A stretch of DNA of 30,473 nt, taken from positions 1 to 30,473 of the forward strand of contig CAYTBT010000034.1 in the NCBI GenBank assembly GCA_964436125.1, read 5' to 3'. Both the position numbers and the translations under genes were made by a program. Below the pieces are notes generated by a model. That model was not told where the DNA came from and made no database searches. It saw nothing but the letters and a program-made list of their open reading frames with translations. Positions 15,546 through 26,100 of this stretch are shown here, piece by piece. The first letter of the stretch is position 1. Each line of letters opens with the position of its first letter. The DNA comes from CAYRFF01 sp964436125 (lineage in GTDB: Bacteria > Bacteroidota > Bacteroidia > Chitinophagales > Saprospiraceae).

Positions 15546-17540
15546 TTATTTATAAGACCGCGTTTTTAATTCAACATTTTCAAATTCCAGCTCTTCCTTG
15601 TGCAATACCGGGTCTCCATTATTCCATTCCCAGGCAGCGACATAAGCATAGTCCTCATCATTTCGCAAGGCCTCACCGTCTTCTGTCTGATATTCTTCTC
15701 TGAAGTGGGCGCCACAAGATTCATTTCTGTCCAGCGCATCAACCATCATTAATTCACCGAGCTCAAGAAAATCCGCTACTCGAGCTGCTTTCTCAAGTTC
15801 AGGATTAAAATCATCTGCACTGCCCGGTACATATACGTTCTTCCAGAAATCTTCCCGTAAAGCGCGGATAAGCTTCATGCCTTCTTTTAACTTCTCGGCA
15901 TTCCTGCTCATTCCACAATGTTCCCACATAATTAATCCGAGATCCCTGTGAAAACTCTCTACCGAGCGATCTCCATTCACGCTCATCAATTTTTCTATAC
16001 GCTCTTTAACCGATTTTTCAGCTTCCGCAAATTCCGGTGAATTTTCATCGATGTGCGGCGTACGGATTTCATCCGCAAGGAAGGTCCCTACGGTATATGG
16101 AATCACAAAATAACCGTCTGCGAGCCCTTGCATAAGTGCAGATGCACCGAGGCGATTGGCTCCGTGGTCTGAATAATTGGCTTCTCCCAGGACAAATAAG
16201 CCCTTGATATTGGATTGTAGATTGTAATCTACCCATAAACCACCCATTGTGTAGTGGGAGGCAGGATAAATCTGCATCGGCGTCTCGTAGGGATTATCAC
16301 CGGTTATTTTCTCGTACATTTCAAATAGATTGCCATACTTGGTCGCAATCATTTCCTTCCCGTAACGCTCTATCGTCGCCGCATCGGGATTATTGATGCC
16401 ATGCACGTGTGCTTGTGACCTTCCATAGCGTTCAATTGCTGTTTTAAAATCAAGGAAAACGGCAAGACCTGTCTTATTCACTCCGTGCCCTTTGTCACAA
16501 GCTGTTTTGGCTGCTCTGGAGGCAACGTCTCGAGGCACGAGATTTCCGAATGCAGGATATCGTCTTTCCAGATAATAATCTCTGTCTTCTTCCGGAATAT
16601 CAGTAGGACTTAACTCACCTGAACGGACTTTTTTGACATCGTCCAGGTTCTTCGGTACCCACACACGACCGTCATTTCTCAAGGATTCCGACATTAAGGT
16701 CAGCTTGGATTGATAATGCCCACTTACAGGGATGCAGGTCGGGTGAATCTGTGTGTAGCAAGGATTGGCCATATAGGCACCTTTTCTTACCGCTTGCCAT
16801 GCTGCAGAGCAATTGGAGTGCATTGCATTGGTCGAGAGGTAAAAGACGTTTCCATATCCACCTGTTGCAAGGATTACACAATGTGCTGAATGCCTTTCCA
16901 GCTCACCTGTTAATAGATTACGCGCGATAATACCGCGGGCTTTTCCATCGACAATGACGAGGTCAAGCATCTCGTGGCGATTGTATATTGTTACACTTCC
17001 CTTGGCAGCTTGCCGGCTTAGAGCTTGGTAAGCGCCGAGGAGCAGCTGCTGACCGGTCTGACCACGCGCATAAAAAGTACGCGATACCTGTACACCACCG
17101 AAGGATCTGTTTTCAAGTAATCCACCATATTCCCGAGCAAATGGAACACCTTGGGCAACACATTGGTCGATGATATTGGCACTTACTTCAGCTAGTCGAT
17201 AGGTATTGGCTTCACGCGATCGATAATCGCCACTTTTCATGGTGTCATAGAATAAACGATAGGTACTGTCACCATCGTTCTGATAATTCTTGGCTGCATT
17301 GATTCCTCCTTGAGCAGCAATACTATGTGCCCTACGCGGACTGTCGTGAAATGTATAGGACTTGACCTGATAACCTAGTTCAGCAAGACTCGCTGCCGCT
17401 GCTGCTCCACCGAGTCCCGTCCCCACGACAATGATCTCGAGATTCCGCTTATTATTTGGAGAAACCAAATTCATCTTCCCGATATACTCAGTCCATTTGT
17501 CTTCTATTGGGCCTGGAGGTACGTTATTTTCTAATCCCAT
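15546..17540 (-). CDS. sdhA: Succinate dehydrogenase/fumarate reductase flavoprotein subunit
   Basis: The 664-residue catalytic subunit oxidises succinate to fumarate with covalently bound FAD. The dinucleotide-binding loop is GTGLGG (40-45). The region around SIAAQGGINAAKNY carries the Ser/Gln/Gly pattern of the FAD-attachment segment. ATGGYGNVF, TQIHPT and SHYTMGGLWVD are family hallmarks, the last holding a His of the active site. The length agrees with B-type enzymes. It is the middle gene of the operon, 54 bp after sdhC and 21 bp before sdhB. It contains one copy of the repeated word GCTTCCGCAAAT (16021-16032), encoding part of EFAEAE. Confidence 0.97.
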   Translation of the reverse strand: MGLENNVPPGPIEDKWTEYIGKMNLVSPNNKRNLEIIVVGTGLGGAAAAASLAELGYQVKSYTFHDSPRRAHSIAAQGGINAAKNYQNDGDSTYRLFYDTMKSGDYRSREANTYRLAEVSANIIDQCVAQGVPFAREYGGLLENRSFGGVQVSRTFYARGQTGQQLLLGAYQALSRQAAKGSVTIYNRHEMLDLVIVDGKARGIIARNLLTGELERHSAHCVILATGGYGNVFYLSTNAMHSNCSAAWQAVRKGAYMANPCYTQIHPTCIPVSGHYQSKLTLMSESLRNDGRVWVPKNLDDVKKVRSGELSPTDIPEEDRDYYLERRYPAFGNLVPRDVASRAAKTACDKGHGVNKTGLAVFLDFKTAIERYGRSQAHVHGINNPDAATIERYGKEMIATKYGNLFEMYEKITGDNPYETPMQIYPASHYTMGGLWVDYNLQSNIKGLFVLGEANYSDHGANRLGASALMQGLADGYFVIPYTVGTFLADEIRTPHIDENSPEFAEAEKSVKERIEKLMSVNGDRSVESFHRDLGLIMWEHCGMSRNAEKLKEGMKLIRALREDFWKNVYVPGSADDFNPELEKAARVADFLELGELMMVDALDRNESCGAHFREEYQTEDGEALRNDEDYAYVAAWEWNNGDPVLHKEELEFENVELKTRSYK

Positions 17541-17594
17541 GATTTATTTCTATTTCTATTTTTTACAATTTTTTCATTTATCTTATTCATCGCA

Positions 17595-18272
17595 TCAAGC
17601 ACTCTGTGCATACATCACTAGAGGTATAATCGCAAATCCAATCGGTATAAGTATGGAAATCAATGTCCCCAATCCCTTGATTATCGGTGTCCACTTCGGA
17701 TGATTTACTCCCAATGTCTTAAAAGCTGAGTCAAATCCATGATACAAGTGAAAGGCTAGAGCGAGTAAGCCGATAAGATAGGCAATGACTATCCATAGTA
17801 CAGAGAACGATGCAGCAACTTTACTGTAAAGATCCCCATAACCATCGACTATTGGAATGTCACCAAATTTTACCTTAAACCAGAAATCTCCCATGTGCAA
17901 GCATAAGAAAGCAAATATCAGGATGCCCAGCAGTGCCATGTTTCTCGATGCCCAGCTCGTTCCACTACCTTTTTTCTGCTTGTATGATACCGGTCCTCTT
18001 GCCTTCTTATCTTGTATCTTGATATATATTCCTTGCACCGCGTGTAGGATAAGAAAGAAGTATAAGAGGTATTCTATAATGCCTATAATCGGATTATGTG
18101 ATGCGTAATGGGCATAAATATTAAATGTTGCACCTCCATCCCCCATAAGCAACAATAGATTCCCGGCCAAGTGCTCCAGTAAAAAGAGCACTAGAAATAA
18201 TCCCGTTAAGCTCATTATTATCTTCTTACCTATTGTTGACGATAAAAAGACTCCTAACCATTTTAAATTCAT
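17595..18272 (-). CDS. sdhC: Succinate dehydrogenase cytochrome b subunit (B-type, five-helix)
   Basis: This 225-residue membrane anchor has five hydrophobic segments and several intramembrane histidines in positions typical of di-haem B-type subunits: His34 (LEHLAGN), His77 (LHAVQG), His126 (LHMGDFW) and His175/178 (HLYHGFDSAF). It binds two haems b and menaquinone and holds SdhA and SdhB at the inner face of the membrane. It is first in the operon. The 147 bp between it and the rhodanese gene is A/T-rich and should hold the promoter, but I could not find a clean TAnnTTTG box there. Confidence 0.95.
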   Translation of the reverse strand: MNLKWLGVFLSSTIGKKIIMSLTGLFLVLFLLEHLAGNLLLLMGDGGATFNIYAHYASHNPIIGIIEYLLYFFLILHAVQGIYIKIQDKKARGPVSYKQKKGSGTSWASRNMALLGILIFAFLCLHMGDFWFKVKFGDIPIVDGYGDLYSKVAASFSVLWIVIAYLIGLLALAFHLYHGFDSAFKTLGVNHPKWTPIIKGLGTLISILIPIGFAIIPLVMYAQSA

Positions 18273-18419
18273 AATTTATGTTTTAATGCCTCGATTATGC
18301 ACACTAATTTAATGATTTATTTGCAACTCATATAATTGTAAGTGCTTCTTACGCTTTTCTTTAATTATTTAGAATATATTTAAATTGCTCTTCTGGTCCT
18401 ACATTGTGATTAACTCAGC

Positions 18420-18962
18420 CTACCACACCTTCTCCATTTTATCGTTTATCACCCATTTGCTCCACTTTTTATTGTAGGTGTGGATTTTTTCTGTTTCTTG
18501 ATTCTCCGGATCTACAATGAGATATCCGTGATTAACCCATGCAAATATCGAGCCATAGAGATTCAGTGTTTTTTCTCCGGTAGCTTCTGTAATTTTTCTG
18601 GCAATTTCTTCTGATCTCGCCCCGACCGAGCAATAGACAACCACTTGCTTCATTTGAGGAAACTCAGGGAGTGCATCTAGAGAAAAGTCTTTATAGCCGA
18701 CGTAAACCGCTCCGGGAATTCTGCTTACTTCATATTCTTCCTCGGATCGAGCGTCGAGTAATAGATAGTCTTTCCTGTGCGCATAAACACTATCGACTGA
18801 GATGATAGGGACGTCGAGCTTGAGTATCTGGTGAAGCTTCCGGTCAAATTTATCGTTAATTAACATGGCGCTTGTTTCTTGGTCTTGTCCGCAGGAAACC
18901 ATCGTAAATGAAATTAACAAGCAGAACACTAAGACAGAATTTATGGTGTGATTTTCTCGCAT
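18420..18962 (-). CDS. Rhodanese-domain lipoprotein
   Basis: The 180-residue product has a lipoprotein signal: hydrophobic VLVFCLLISFT, then the lipobox MVSC with Cys24. It is therefore exported and lipid-anchored. Residues ~52-150 form a rhodanese domain with the entry motif LLDARSEEEYEVSRIPGA and the active-site loop CSVGARS (Cys111), so the sulfur-accepting Cys is present. Rhodaneses carry sulfane sulfur; the periplasmic substrate is unknown. The start ATG follows AAGAAGGAAAT, one of the few Shine-Dalgarno-like sites in the window. It is on the same strand as sdhCAB, 147 bp upstream, and could be co-transcribed. Confidence 0.87.
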   Translation of the reverse strand: MRENHTINSVLVFCLLISFTMVSCGQDQETSAMLINDKFDRKLHQILKLDVPIISVDSVYAHRKDYLLLDARSEEEYEVSRIPGAVYVGYKDFSLDALPEFPQMKQVVVYCSVGARSEEIARKITEATGEKTLNLYGSIFAWVNHGYLIVDPENQETEKIHTYNKKWSKWVINDKMEKVW

Positions 18963-19473
18963 ATTTCCTTCTTTTTGATAGTGTAATATTACGGAATTCT
19001 CAATGAAAAATGAGGAGGTAAGCTGATTTTCTCATGATTTTTATGCTTAATTGCCGTGATATCATCTAAAATATTGACTAATTGTAGTTTATAATTAATA
19101 AATTTATTACATTTGAAGAATTGTAATCAGTAAGACTTTTTCGGAAAATCGATACGCGCTCTCGTTATGCTCAGAAAAATGCTTGAGTCGTCAGGATCTA
19201 CAGGGTAGATAATTTAATTATGATGACCGAGAGCCAAGGCGATGTTCCTTAATATGGATGAAATTTAAGTACTGAGAACAAGCTTTTTACATCCCCAAAA
19301 AGTAAACGCAAAGGATAGAATCGGAAAACTATTATAGGCCGGATTAAAATTCCTCGGATATGAGGTATATAAAAAAGTGAGTCAATTATCTATAGGTACT
19401 TGATTGTAAAACGCCAGGTAAATGATTAATATAATATATACATAATCTAGCTTAGTTCATTAAAGATTGTTGT
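18963..19473. other. Intergenic region between divergent rhodanese and T9SS genes; no gene seen
   Basis: These 511 bp are strongly A/T-rich with no reading frame worth calling. The only structure I note is a seven-base inverted repeat, GCTCTCG (19158-19164) and CGAGAGC (19228-19234), enclosing a smaller CTCA/TGAG stem. Promoters for both flanking genes must be here, but none matches the Bacteroidota consensus well. Confidence 0.5.
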
Positions 19474-22400
19474 ATGCGTAAGATTTTTACTTTTCTCCTA
19501 TGTCTGTGGTCGGGAATTATAGCTGCTCAAGCTCCGTCCAATGATTATTGTATTGATGCGGAAGAATTGATCGATCTGGATTTGAATTGCGACTTTTGGC
19601 AGCTGGAAGGAGCTACATTTGATTTTATGGGGCCGGAATGTAGTAGCGATACATTTCACAATATCTGGTTTAAGTTTACGGCGCAGGGTACGGCAATAGA
19701 TATTGACGGCTACCTGTACGATGGTCGGGATGTGTTTATCCAGTTATTTAAATTCAACGGTCCTCCTTGCGATTCAGCATCAGCAATCCTGCTTGCCTGT
19801 GATACCAATAACTTGACGATGGGCAATATTCTACAACTGAATGAAGAATATTATTTCAGTCTGTCAGCCGATACGGGAAGCATTGCCAATATGATAATGT
19901 GCATCGATAATCCATTGATTAATCACGATCCGATCAATGATTATGTGTGCAATGCAACGAGTATTCCATTTGATAGCAGTTGCATAGAGGGAACTCTTGA
20001 GCACGCTACATACGACTTTCCCAATCCCTCTTGTCCTCTAGCCGATGAACGTTCTGTGTGGTATAGTGGAATACTCCCACCGGATGCCAATGGCCTGGAA
20101 ATTGTCCTTCAACCACTGGGGCTTGATACCTTTAATTATGAAGTAGGCTTGTATAGGCTCATCAATGGCACCAATTGTGTTAAACCACCGCATTTCCTCG
20201 GTGGAACTTGTGCACAGAAAAGAGATTCATTTATTGTGCGTGGCTTGACACCGGGAAATAGATATCACATCATGGTCAGCAGTAGAATTGTCCCCGGACA
20301 TACCTTTAAGCTCTGTGTGCGGCCGATAATTCCGCCGCCCGGCTGTGCACTGAATGATATCTGCTCGCTTGCAGAGGAAATCCCCTTTGATCTGGAAGAT
20401 CCATTACTCTGCGTCGAAGGCTGTAATATCGGTGCTACAACAGGGCCACTAGACAGCGCTTCTTATTGTACTCAGTTTCAGAATCCATCCGTGTATTATA
20501 AGTTTTATGTCGATTCACTGATGGATGAAATACACTTGCGACTAAGCGGCACGGATCTTGAAGTGCCTCAACTTGCGGTGTACTACGGTACTTGTGGTGA
20601 CTTGCAGTATGTCACCTGCGATTATGGAAGCGATGGCCTATTGAACTTCTCCTTTAATCCACCGGTGAAGAATACGACATATTATCTCATTGCAAGTGAT
20701 GCTACCGGGAAGACCGGGCATTTTAATATCTGTGTGGATGCCTTTCATAACGACTATAACTGTAATTATAAAAATACACTAGAGGTGATATCGACTTCAC
20801 TCGGCTCTCCATTGGATGGGCCATATAAAGCCGGTGAAGTACTTCATTTCAGATATACACTTGAGGATTGGATTCCATCTAAGTGTAACTGGGTTCAGGG
20901 AATTGTACCGGTGTTTATTTCGGGTTGGGATCCAACTTCATTTACGCCTGATGGCAAGATAAAAGGAATCATAGAAAATCCTACTGAGCATCGAGATGGA
21001 GAATGGAAATGGTATTCAAGCGGTTATGTGCACTACAATTACAACAACCCTATAAAAGGCTTTAATGAGGGAGATATCCTCAGCCCGGGATGGTTCTTCC
21101 TTGAGAACGGACAGACAGAGCTTGATTCCAGTAGAGGAGATGGGCTGATCTGTTCAGATAGCCTTGATCTGGAATGGACAATAGAATTCAGTATCCGCCT
21201 CGTTCCTTTTCCGGGCTGTGTAGAAGATACTGTTTTTAATGCCTTGATAGAATTTAAAACCTTTTCCGACGGTGAAATAGGAGCCAATAAACCTCCATCC
21301 TGCAATAGAGACCTCACTACAATTTTCAGCGTTCCATTTACCTGCTGTTCCGGACCTGTCCTTACTGGTAGGAGCGACTCAATATGTAGTGGAGAGATTG
21401 TTTCTTATCACATAAATAAGGCGGATACAGTGACAGAATACCGATGGTCCGTCATCCCCAATCCTCATGTAGAAGGTGAAACCAGTGTGCTAGGGAATGA
21501 ACTTAATCAAATACTGATAAATACTTCAACCACGCCTCAAGTCGTGGAATATACCGTTTATGCCAAGGATAGTTCAGGCTGCTACGGACCGCCGGCTCAT
21601 TACGATGTTACGGTTTTTCCACAGATTACCGTAAATGCAGGCCCGGATACTATAAAAGCCTGCAAAGGGCAATGGATAAGTCTCGGTGGCAATCCCACCG
21701 CAAGCGGTGGCGTCCCTCCTTTGAAATATATATGGAGCGATAGAAATCTCCAAGGCCCCAATCCCGATGTCGTAGCCGATTCTAGCCGCATTGTCAGCCT
21801 ACAGGTACGAGGGAAACACAGTTGCGTAAGCCGAGATACTGTACAGATTATCGCAACTCAATCTCCGCACGCAATCCTTCCCGATACAACTAATTTCTGT
21901 ATGGGAGACACCGTAACACTGGGCATACCGCTAGTCGGAAATCCTCCTTTTATATACGATTTAAGCTATGATGGCGTGAGTTCAGGTAGCGATACTACAA
22001 TGGAGAATTATATAAGTCTCCGACTTGCCATCGATAGCAATATGGTGTTAAGCATAGATTCTCTGCGCGATGCGATATGCAGGACAGAAGTAGAGAATAA
22101 AACGCTCATATATGCTCGGGATTCAGTATCTGAAGAATTGACAACATCGATATGCGGTGATGAAGTTTATTTTGTCGGCAATGAAGGCTATGATGAAACA
22201 GGCACATACCGCGTTATTTTACCCGGAGCAAGCCGGTACGGTTGTGATTCTATCCTTATTTTACACCTGACGGTACGAGATCTTATTGTCATCACAGATA
22301 CGATTATTACTTATGATGAAAAAACAGATACCGGGTCGATTGAGATTCTTCTTGAAGGTGGGGTCCCCCCATATTCTTATCTGTGGAGTACCGGTGACAC

Positions 22401-22776
22401 GAGTAGAATTCTAGAAAATGTATCGAGTGGAGACTATTCCGTGACCGTAACCGATTCCGTGGGCTGCGATAGGACATTTGATCTGAGTATCGATGTAGGG
22501 ACTTCCCTGGAATATGTACAGCAATCGGAGTATGCCTTGTATCCACAGCCCGTTCTGGCAGGCCAGATGATTCACCTGAAACTGAAAAATCTGGATTATG
22601 GCATTTATACATTTGACCTGTACTCTATCAATGGATCCAGAATTGATACACAGCAATTTGTGCACAAGTCACCTCAGCATACTTATACGAGGAAGATGAT
22701 GAAGCCGGGTGTGTATTACTGGCATATTAAGAAAGATGGTCGCATCCTTATCACGGGGAAGTGCGTCGTCTTGTAG
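19474..22776 (+). CDS. Large T9SS-sorted multi-domain surface protein with PKD-like and SprB-like domains
   Basis: The 1100-residue product has a signal peptide (cleavage near IIAAQ, residue 19). Three related N-terminal modules of ~130 residues follow. They begin PSNDYCIDAEEL (~21), INDYVCNATSI (~153) and LNDICSLAEEI (~293), each with paired Cys and a W/Y-rich strand such as NIWFKFTA, SVWYSG or SVYYKFYV. A longer unassigned domain covers ~430-630. Ig/PKD-like modules cover ~630-790, including VNAGPDT and the CSG motif. A SprB-like repeat is near 940-1010 (GGVPPYSYLWSTGD, then YSVTVTDSVGC). The T9SS sorting domain is ~1018-1100 (YALYPQPV, KPGVYYWHI). It is probably a cell-surface or released adhesin-like protein. 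It precedes the metalloprotease, also a T9SS cargo. Confidence 0.87.
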   Translation: MRKIFTFLLCLWSGIIAAQAPSNDYCIDAEELIDLDLNCDFWQLEGATFDFMGPECSSDTFHNIWFKFTAQGTAIDIDGYLYDGRDVFIQLFKFNGPPCDSASAILLACDTNNLTMGNILQLNEEYYFSLSADTGSIANMIMCIDNPLINHDPINDYVCNATSIPFDSSCIEGTLEHATYDFPNPSCPLADERSVWYSGILPPDANGLEIVLQPLGLDTFNYEVGLYRLINGTNCVKPPHFLGGTCAQKRDSFIVRGLTPGNRYHIMVSSRIVPGHTFKLCVRPIIPPPGCALNDICSLAEEIPFDLEDPLLCVEGCNIGATTGPLDSASYCTQFQNPSVYYKFYVDSLMDEIHLRLSGTDLEVPQLAVYYGTCGDLQYVTCDYGSDGLLNFSFNPPVKNTTYYLIASDATGKTGHFNICVDAFHNDYNCNYKNTLEVISTSLGSPLDGPYKAGEVLHFRYTLEDWIPSKCNWVQGIVPVFISGWDPTSFTPDGKIKGIIENPTEHRDGEWKWYSSGYVHYNYNNPIKGFNEGDILSPGWFFLENGQTELDSSRGDGLICSDSLDLEWTIEFSIRLVPFPGCVEDTVFNALIEFKTFSDGEIGANKPPSCNRDLTTIFSVPFTCCSGPVLTGRSDSICSGEIVSYHINKADTVTEYRWSVIPNPHVEGETSVLGNELNQILINTSTTPQVVEYTVYAKDSSGCYGPPAHYDVTVFPQITVNAGPDTIKACKGQWISLGGNPTASGGVPPLKYIWSDRNLQGPNPDVVADSSRIVSLQVRGKHSCVSRDTVQIIATQSPHAILPDTTNFCMGDTVTLGIPLVGNPPFIYDLSYDGVSSGSDTTMENYISLRLAIDSNMVLSIDSLRDAICRTEVENKTLIYARDSVSEELTTSICGDEVYFVGNEGYDETGTYRVILPGASRYGCDSILILHLTVRDLIVITDTIITYDEKTDTGSIEILLEGGVPPYSYLWSTGDTSRILENVSSGDYSVTVTDSVGCDRTFDLSIDVGTSLEYVQQSEYALYPQPVLAGQMIHLKLKNLDYGIYTFDLYSINGSRIDTQQFVHKSPQHTYTRKMMKPGVYYWHIKKDGRILITGKCVVL

Positions 22777-23154
22777 CTAGGTGAAAATAGACGCATAGAG
22801 CTGTGTTTATTTGTTGAAAATTAGAATATTTTAGCTTCCGCAAATGCTCAGCCTCGCTATGCTTTTTAAGCTATGAACCGATAATTCATAGAGGCTTGTG
22901 CTTTAGTATTGATTAATGAGCTTTCGCAAATGTCATATTGCCCTTTCAAGCGGACTTTAAGTGACAAATAATCATTAAGCAGAGGGTAATAGCAGCTATT
23001 TTCAAGTTCGGATATGAGATTTATTCATCATTAACGATTTATTAGGCTTAATAATCACCTATTTGAGGGCTTAACTTACAGAAAGTCGCCTATTTCCTTT
23101 ATCTTTATTCACTCATTGCTTTACATTCATAATAGACAATTTCAAGAAAAATTT
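22777..23154. other. Intergenic region with two copies of the repeated word and a stem-loop
   Basis: GCTTCCGCAAAT is exact at 22834-22845, and a one-mismatch copy, GCTTTCGCAAAT, is at 22920-22931. Between them CTATGAA (22871-22877) and TTCATAG (22885-22891) form a stem-loop that flanking AAG/CTT could extend across a bulge. The rest is A/T-rich. No gene is seen and no clean promoter for the metalloprotease was found. Confidence 0.6.
22830..22846 (+). repeat. Word GCTTCCGCAAAT, exact intergenic copy
   Basis: The exact word is 22834-22845 inside the same 17-mer found at 11501-11517. A one-mismatch copy follows at 22920-22931. Confidence 0.8.
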
Positions 23155-26100
23155 ATGAAGGATTTTACACTCGCTATAATATGTACTATTGTAATACTCC
23201 AGTGCATGCAAGTACACGCTCAATCCTGGAACTCAATCGAAGACCAACGGCAGGAGGTTTATGAAAGTCTTGACGGAGCGTTTTACGAGCAGACTGAAGG
23301 AAAGCTTTTCCTTATGCATGAATCCAGTGTGCAAGCCTGGATGAAGAATGGTGCATTAAAGAATAATATCAATGTAAAGCTCCCCTTGCCGAGTGGAAAA
23401 ATCATAGCCCTTCAGGTTCATAAGAATGCTTTAATCCCACAACAATTACAAGAGCGCTTTCCTCAGGTGAAAAGTTATACAGGTATTTATGCGGGGCAGA
23501 CGGTTTATGTTGATTATGGGAAAAATGGGCTGCACGCGATGCTTTTCTTGGATGGCGGGACGATATATATCGACCCGATTGAGCCGGGGAGTGATATTTA
23601 TATTGCCTATGACAGGGAAGACTTTGTGCCGGAGAATACACAATGGCACTGTAGCTTTGACATGGCTGAGCATTTGCCGGAAGGCATAGAAACCCTGCCG
23701 CCGATTGTCACGGAAAATAGACATGAAGAACAAGAGAAAATAAGCTCTACTTCAACGATAAAGACATTCAGGCTCGCACTTGCTTGTACCGGGGAATATG
23801 CGCGATTTTATGGTGGCGAAACGGCATCGGTCTTCTCAGCGATGGTAACAACAATGAATAGGGTTAACGGCATATATCGGCGAGACTTCGGTGTACAGAT
23901 GCAATTTATTCCCAATAATGATACCTTGATTTTTCTCGATGCCTCAACTGACCCATACAGCAATTTTAATCCTGGTAGATTGCTCACGGAGAACCAGCAG
24001 ACCGTGGATGCAATTATAGGTACAGCCCATTATGATATAGGTCACGTTTTCAGCACTGGCGGCGGTGGTGTCGCCTACATAAGATCGGTATGCAATGAAA
24101 GAATCAAGGCAAGAGGCGTGACCGGCAAGTCGAGCCCGATAGGCGATCCTTACGACGTTGATTATGTAGCGCATGAGATGGGACACCAATTCGGAGGATC
24201 GCATTCTTTTAACAACTCCTGCAATGGAAATAGAGCTGATATTACGGCATTTGAGCCGGGAAGCGGTTATTCAATCATGGGCTATGCCGGAATCTGCCCT
24301 CCCAATGTTCAGCAACATAGCGACGCCTTGTTTCACGGCGGAAATATTCAACAGATGCTCGACTTTATCGATGGCCTGAGTTGCCCTGCCGTAGAGACCT
24401 ACGAGAATACGCCACCACAACTGACCCTTGAAGATACTTTTTATCTCATACCGGCTAGAACGCCGTTTTTTCTCGACGTCGATGCCGTAGATGCTGATGG
24501 AGATAAGTTGACGTATTCATGGGAACAATACGATATCGGTATTGCTCCGCAACCACCGCAAGCTTCTTCGATAATAGGTCCTTTATTCAGAGGATATCTA
24601 CCTGTTGAGAAATCACGGAGATATTTTCCCAAGATGTCTGCGGTAAGGAATGGAAGAGCCTTAACCTGGGAAGTGCTGCCATCTGTATCGAGAAATATGG
24701 AATTTGGGGTAACGGTGCGTGATAATCATACGGAAGCACCGCGGACTGCGCAAGCATTTGTCGATGTTGAGACCTATGACACCGGAAAAGAATTTAAGAT
24801 AACTTATCCTATGGATCTGAATTTCAGTATTCCCGAGAGTAGCATCCTTAAGCTCCGCTGGGAAACTGCTGAAACAGAAAATGCTCCGATTAATGCAAAA
24901 AGTGTAGATGTTTTATTGACCGGCGTTCTGGGTCTTAATGTTCTCGATACCATAGCTAGCGATATATCCAATGATGGTGCCTATCCGATTCCGTTTATTT
25001 ATTCACCGGATGAAAACTATAGAATCATTGTAAAAGGACACGATAATATATTTTATAATATATCCAATATTATTCAAGTGAACCAAGGTCTGAATATGAA
25101 ACAGATATCAGATGATAATCTATTGTGTTCCGGCTCAAGTGACACTGTTCAGGTCCAAATACCGGGAGAATATACGGATACAATCGATATTGCTATGCTA
25201 GACATGCCACAAGGAATGACATATCGACTTATGCAAGATGAATTCTACGGCGGCGATACCTTGGGTATTATCCTCGAGGATGATGGAACTGTTATGCCCG
25301 GTCAGTATGATATCGGGATTCGATTCTCTGTTCTGGGTGTAGAAGATACACTTTCCATTCCCTATATTGTCAGTAGTTCAACTCTGAGCAAACCTGAGAA
25401 TTTACAATTAACTGTCCTCGGCAACAGCTTAATCGATATACGATGGGAAGGCAATAATGTCGGAATACAATATGAAATTCAACTATCGTCGGACCAGACC
25501 TTCGATACAATATTGAAAGATTTTATTGTAGATCAGGTAAATTCTTATGAGATACAAGCAGGACAAGTAGGAGAGAATTTCCTTAGAATCAGGGCTTTTA
25601 ATCGCTGTGATACTTCTGCATGGACTATGCAATCTATTATAACGGATTGTGGAGTTGTGAATCTACTGGATGAACGCTATGTCGGTGATGAGTTCTGGAC
25701 CGAGGAATCGGGTGAAGACGCCGGTGTCATCAGGAAAAAGAAGGGGAATTATATAGCTTATCTAGGGACAGAGGATGATGAAAATATCTCGAGTCTATCA
25801 GCGACCTTTGCCTTTGATGGAGCAATTAAATCCGGCTTACTTACCTTTTTCTACGAAGTAGAAAAAGAAAGATTTACCTGTACTTCCGACATAAGATTTG
25901 AGATAAGGAATGAAGAAGGCGAGCTGCTTGCATCCAAGACATTTGATGAATGTATGGATGATGGGACGCGTGGTAAGTTCAGCCTATCCTTGAACTGTGC
26001 CCGAGTCGGAGCTGAATTAACACTATCAATCCAATCCGTAAGTAATACCTACTCAAGGTATTATATGAAGATATCACGCATCGAGTATCAGCGTTGCAAT

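Noticed and set aside
23116..23154. Upstream TTG start for the metalloprotease
   Set aside because: It would put 13 residues in front of an otherwise ideal signal peptide; the ATG at 23155 is better. The same reasoning applies to the TTG at 9017 for the MBL-fold gene.
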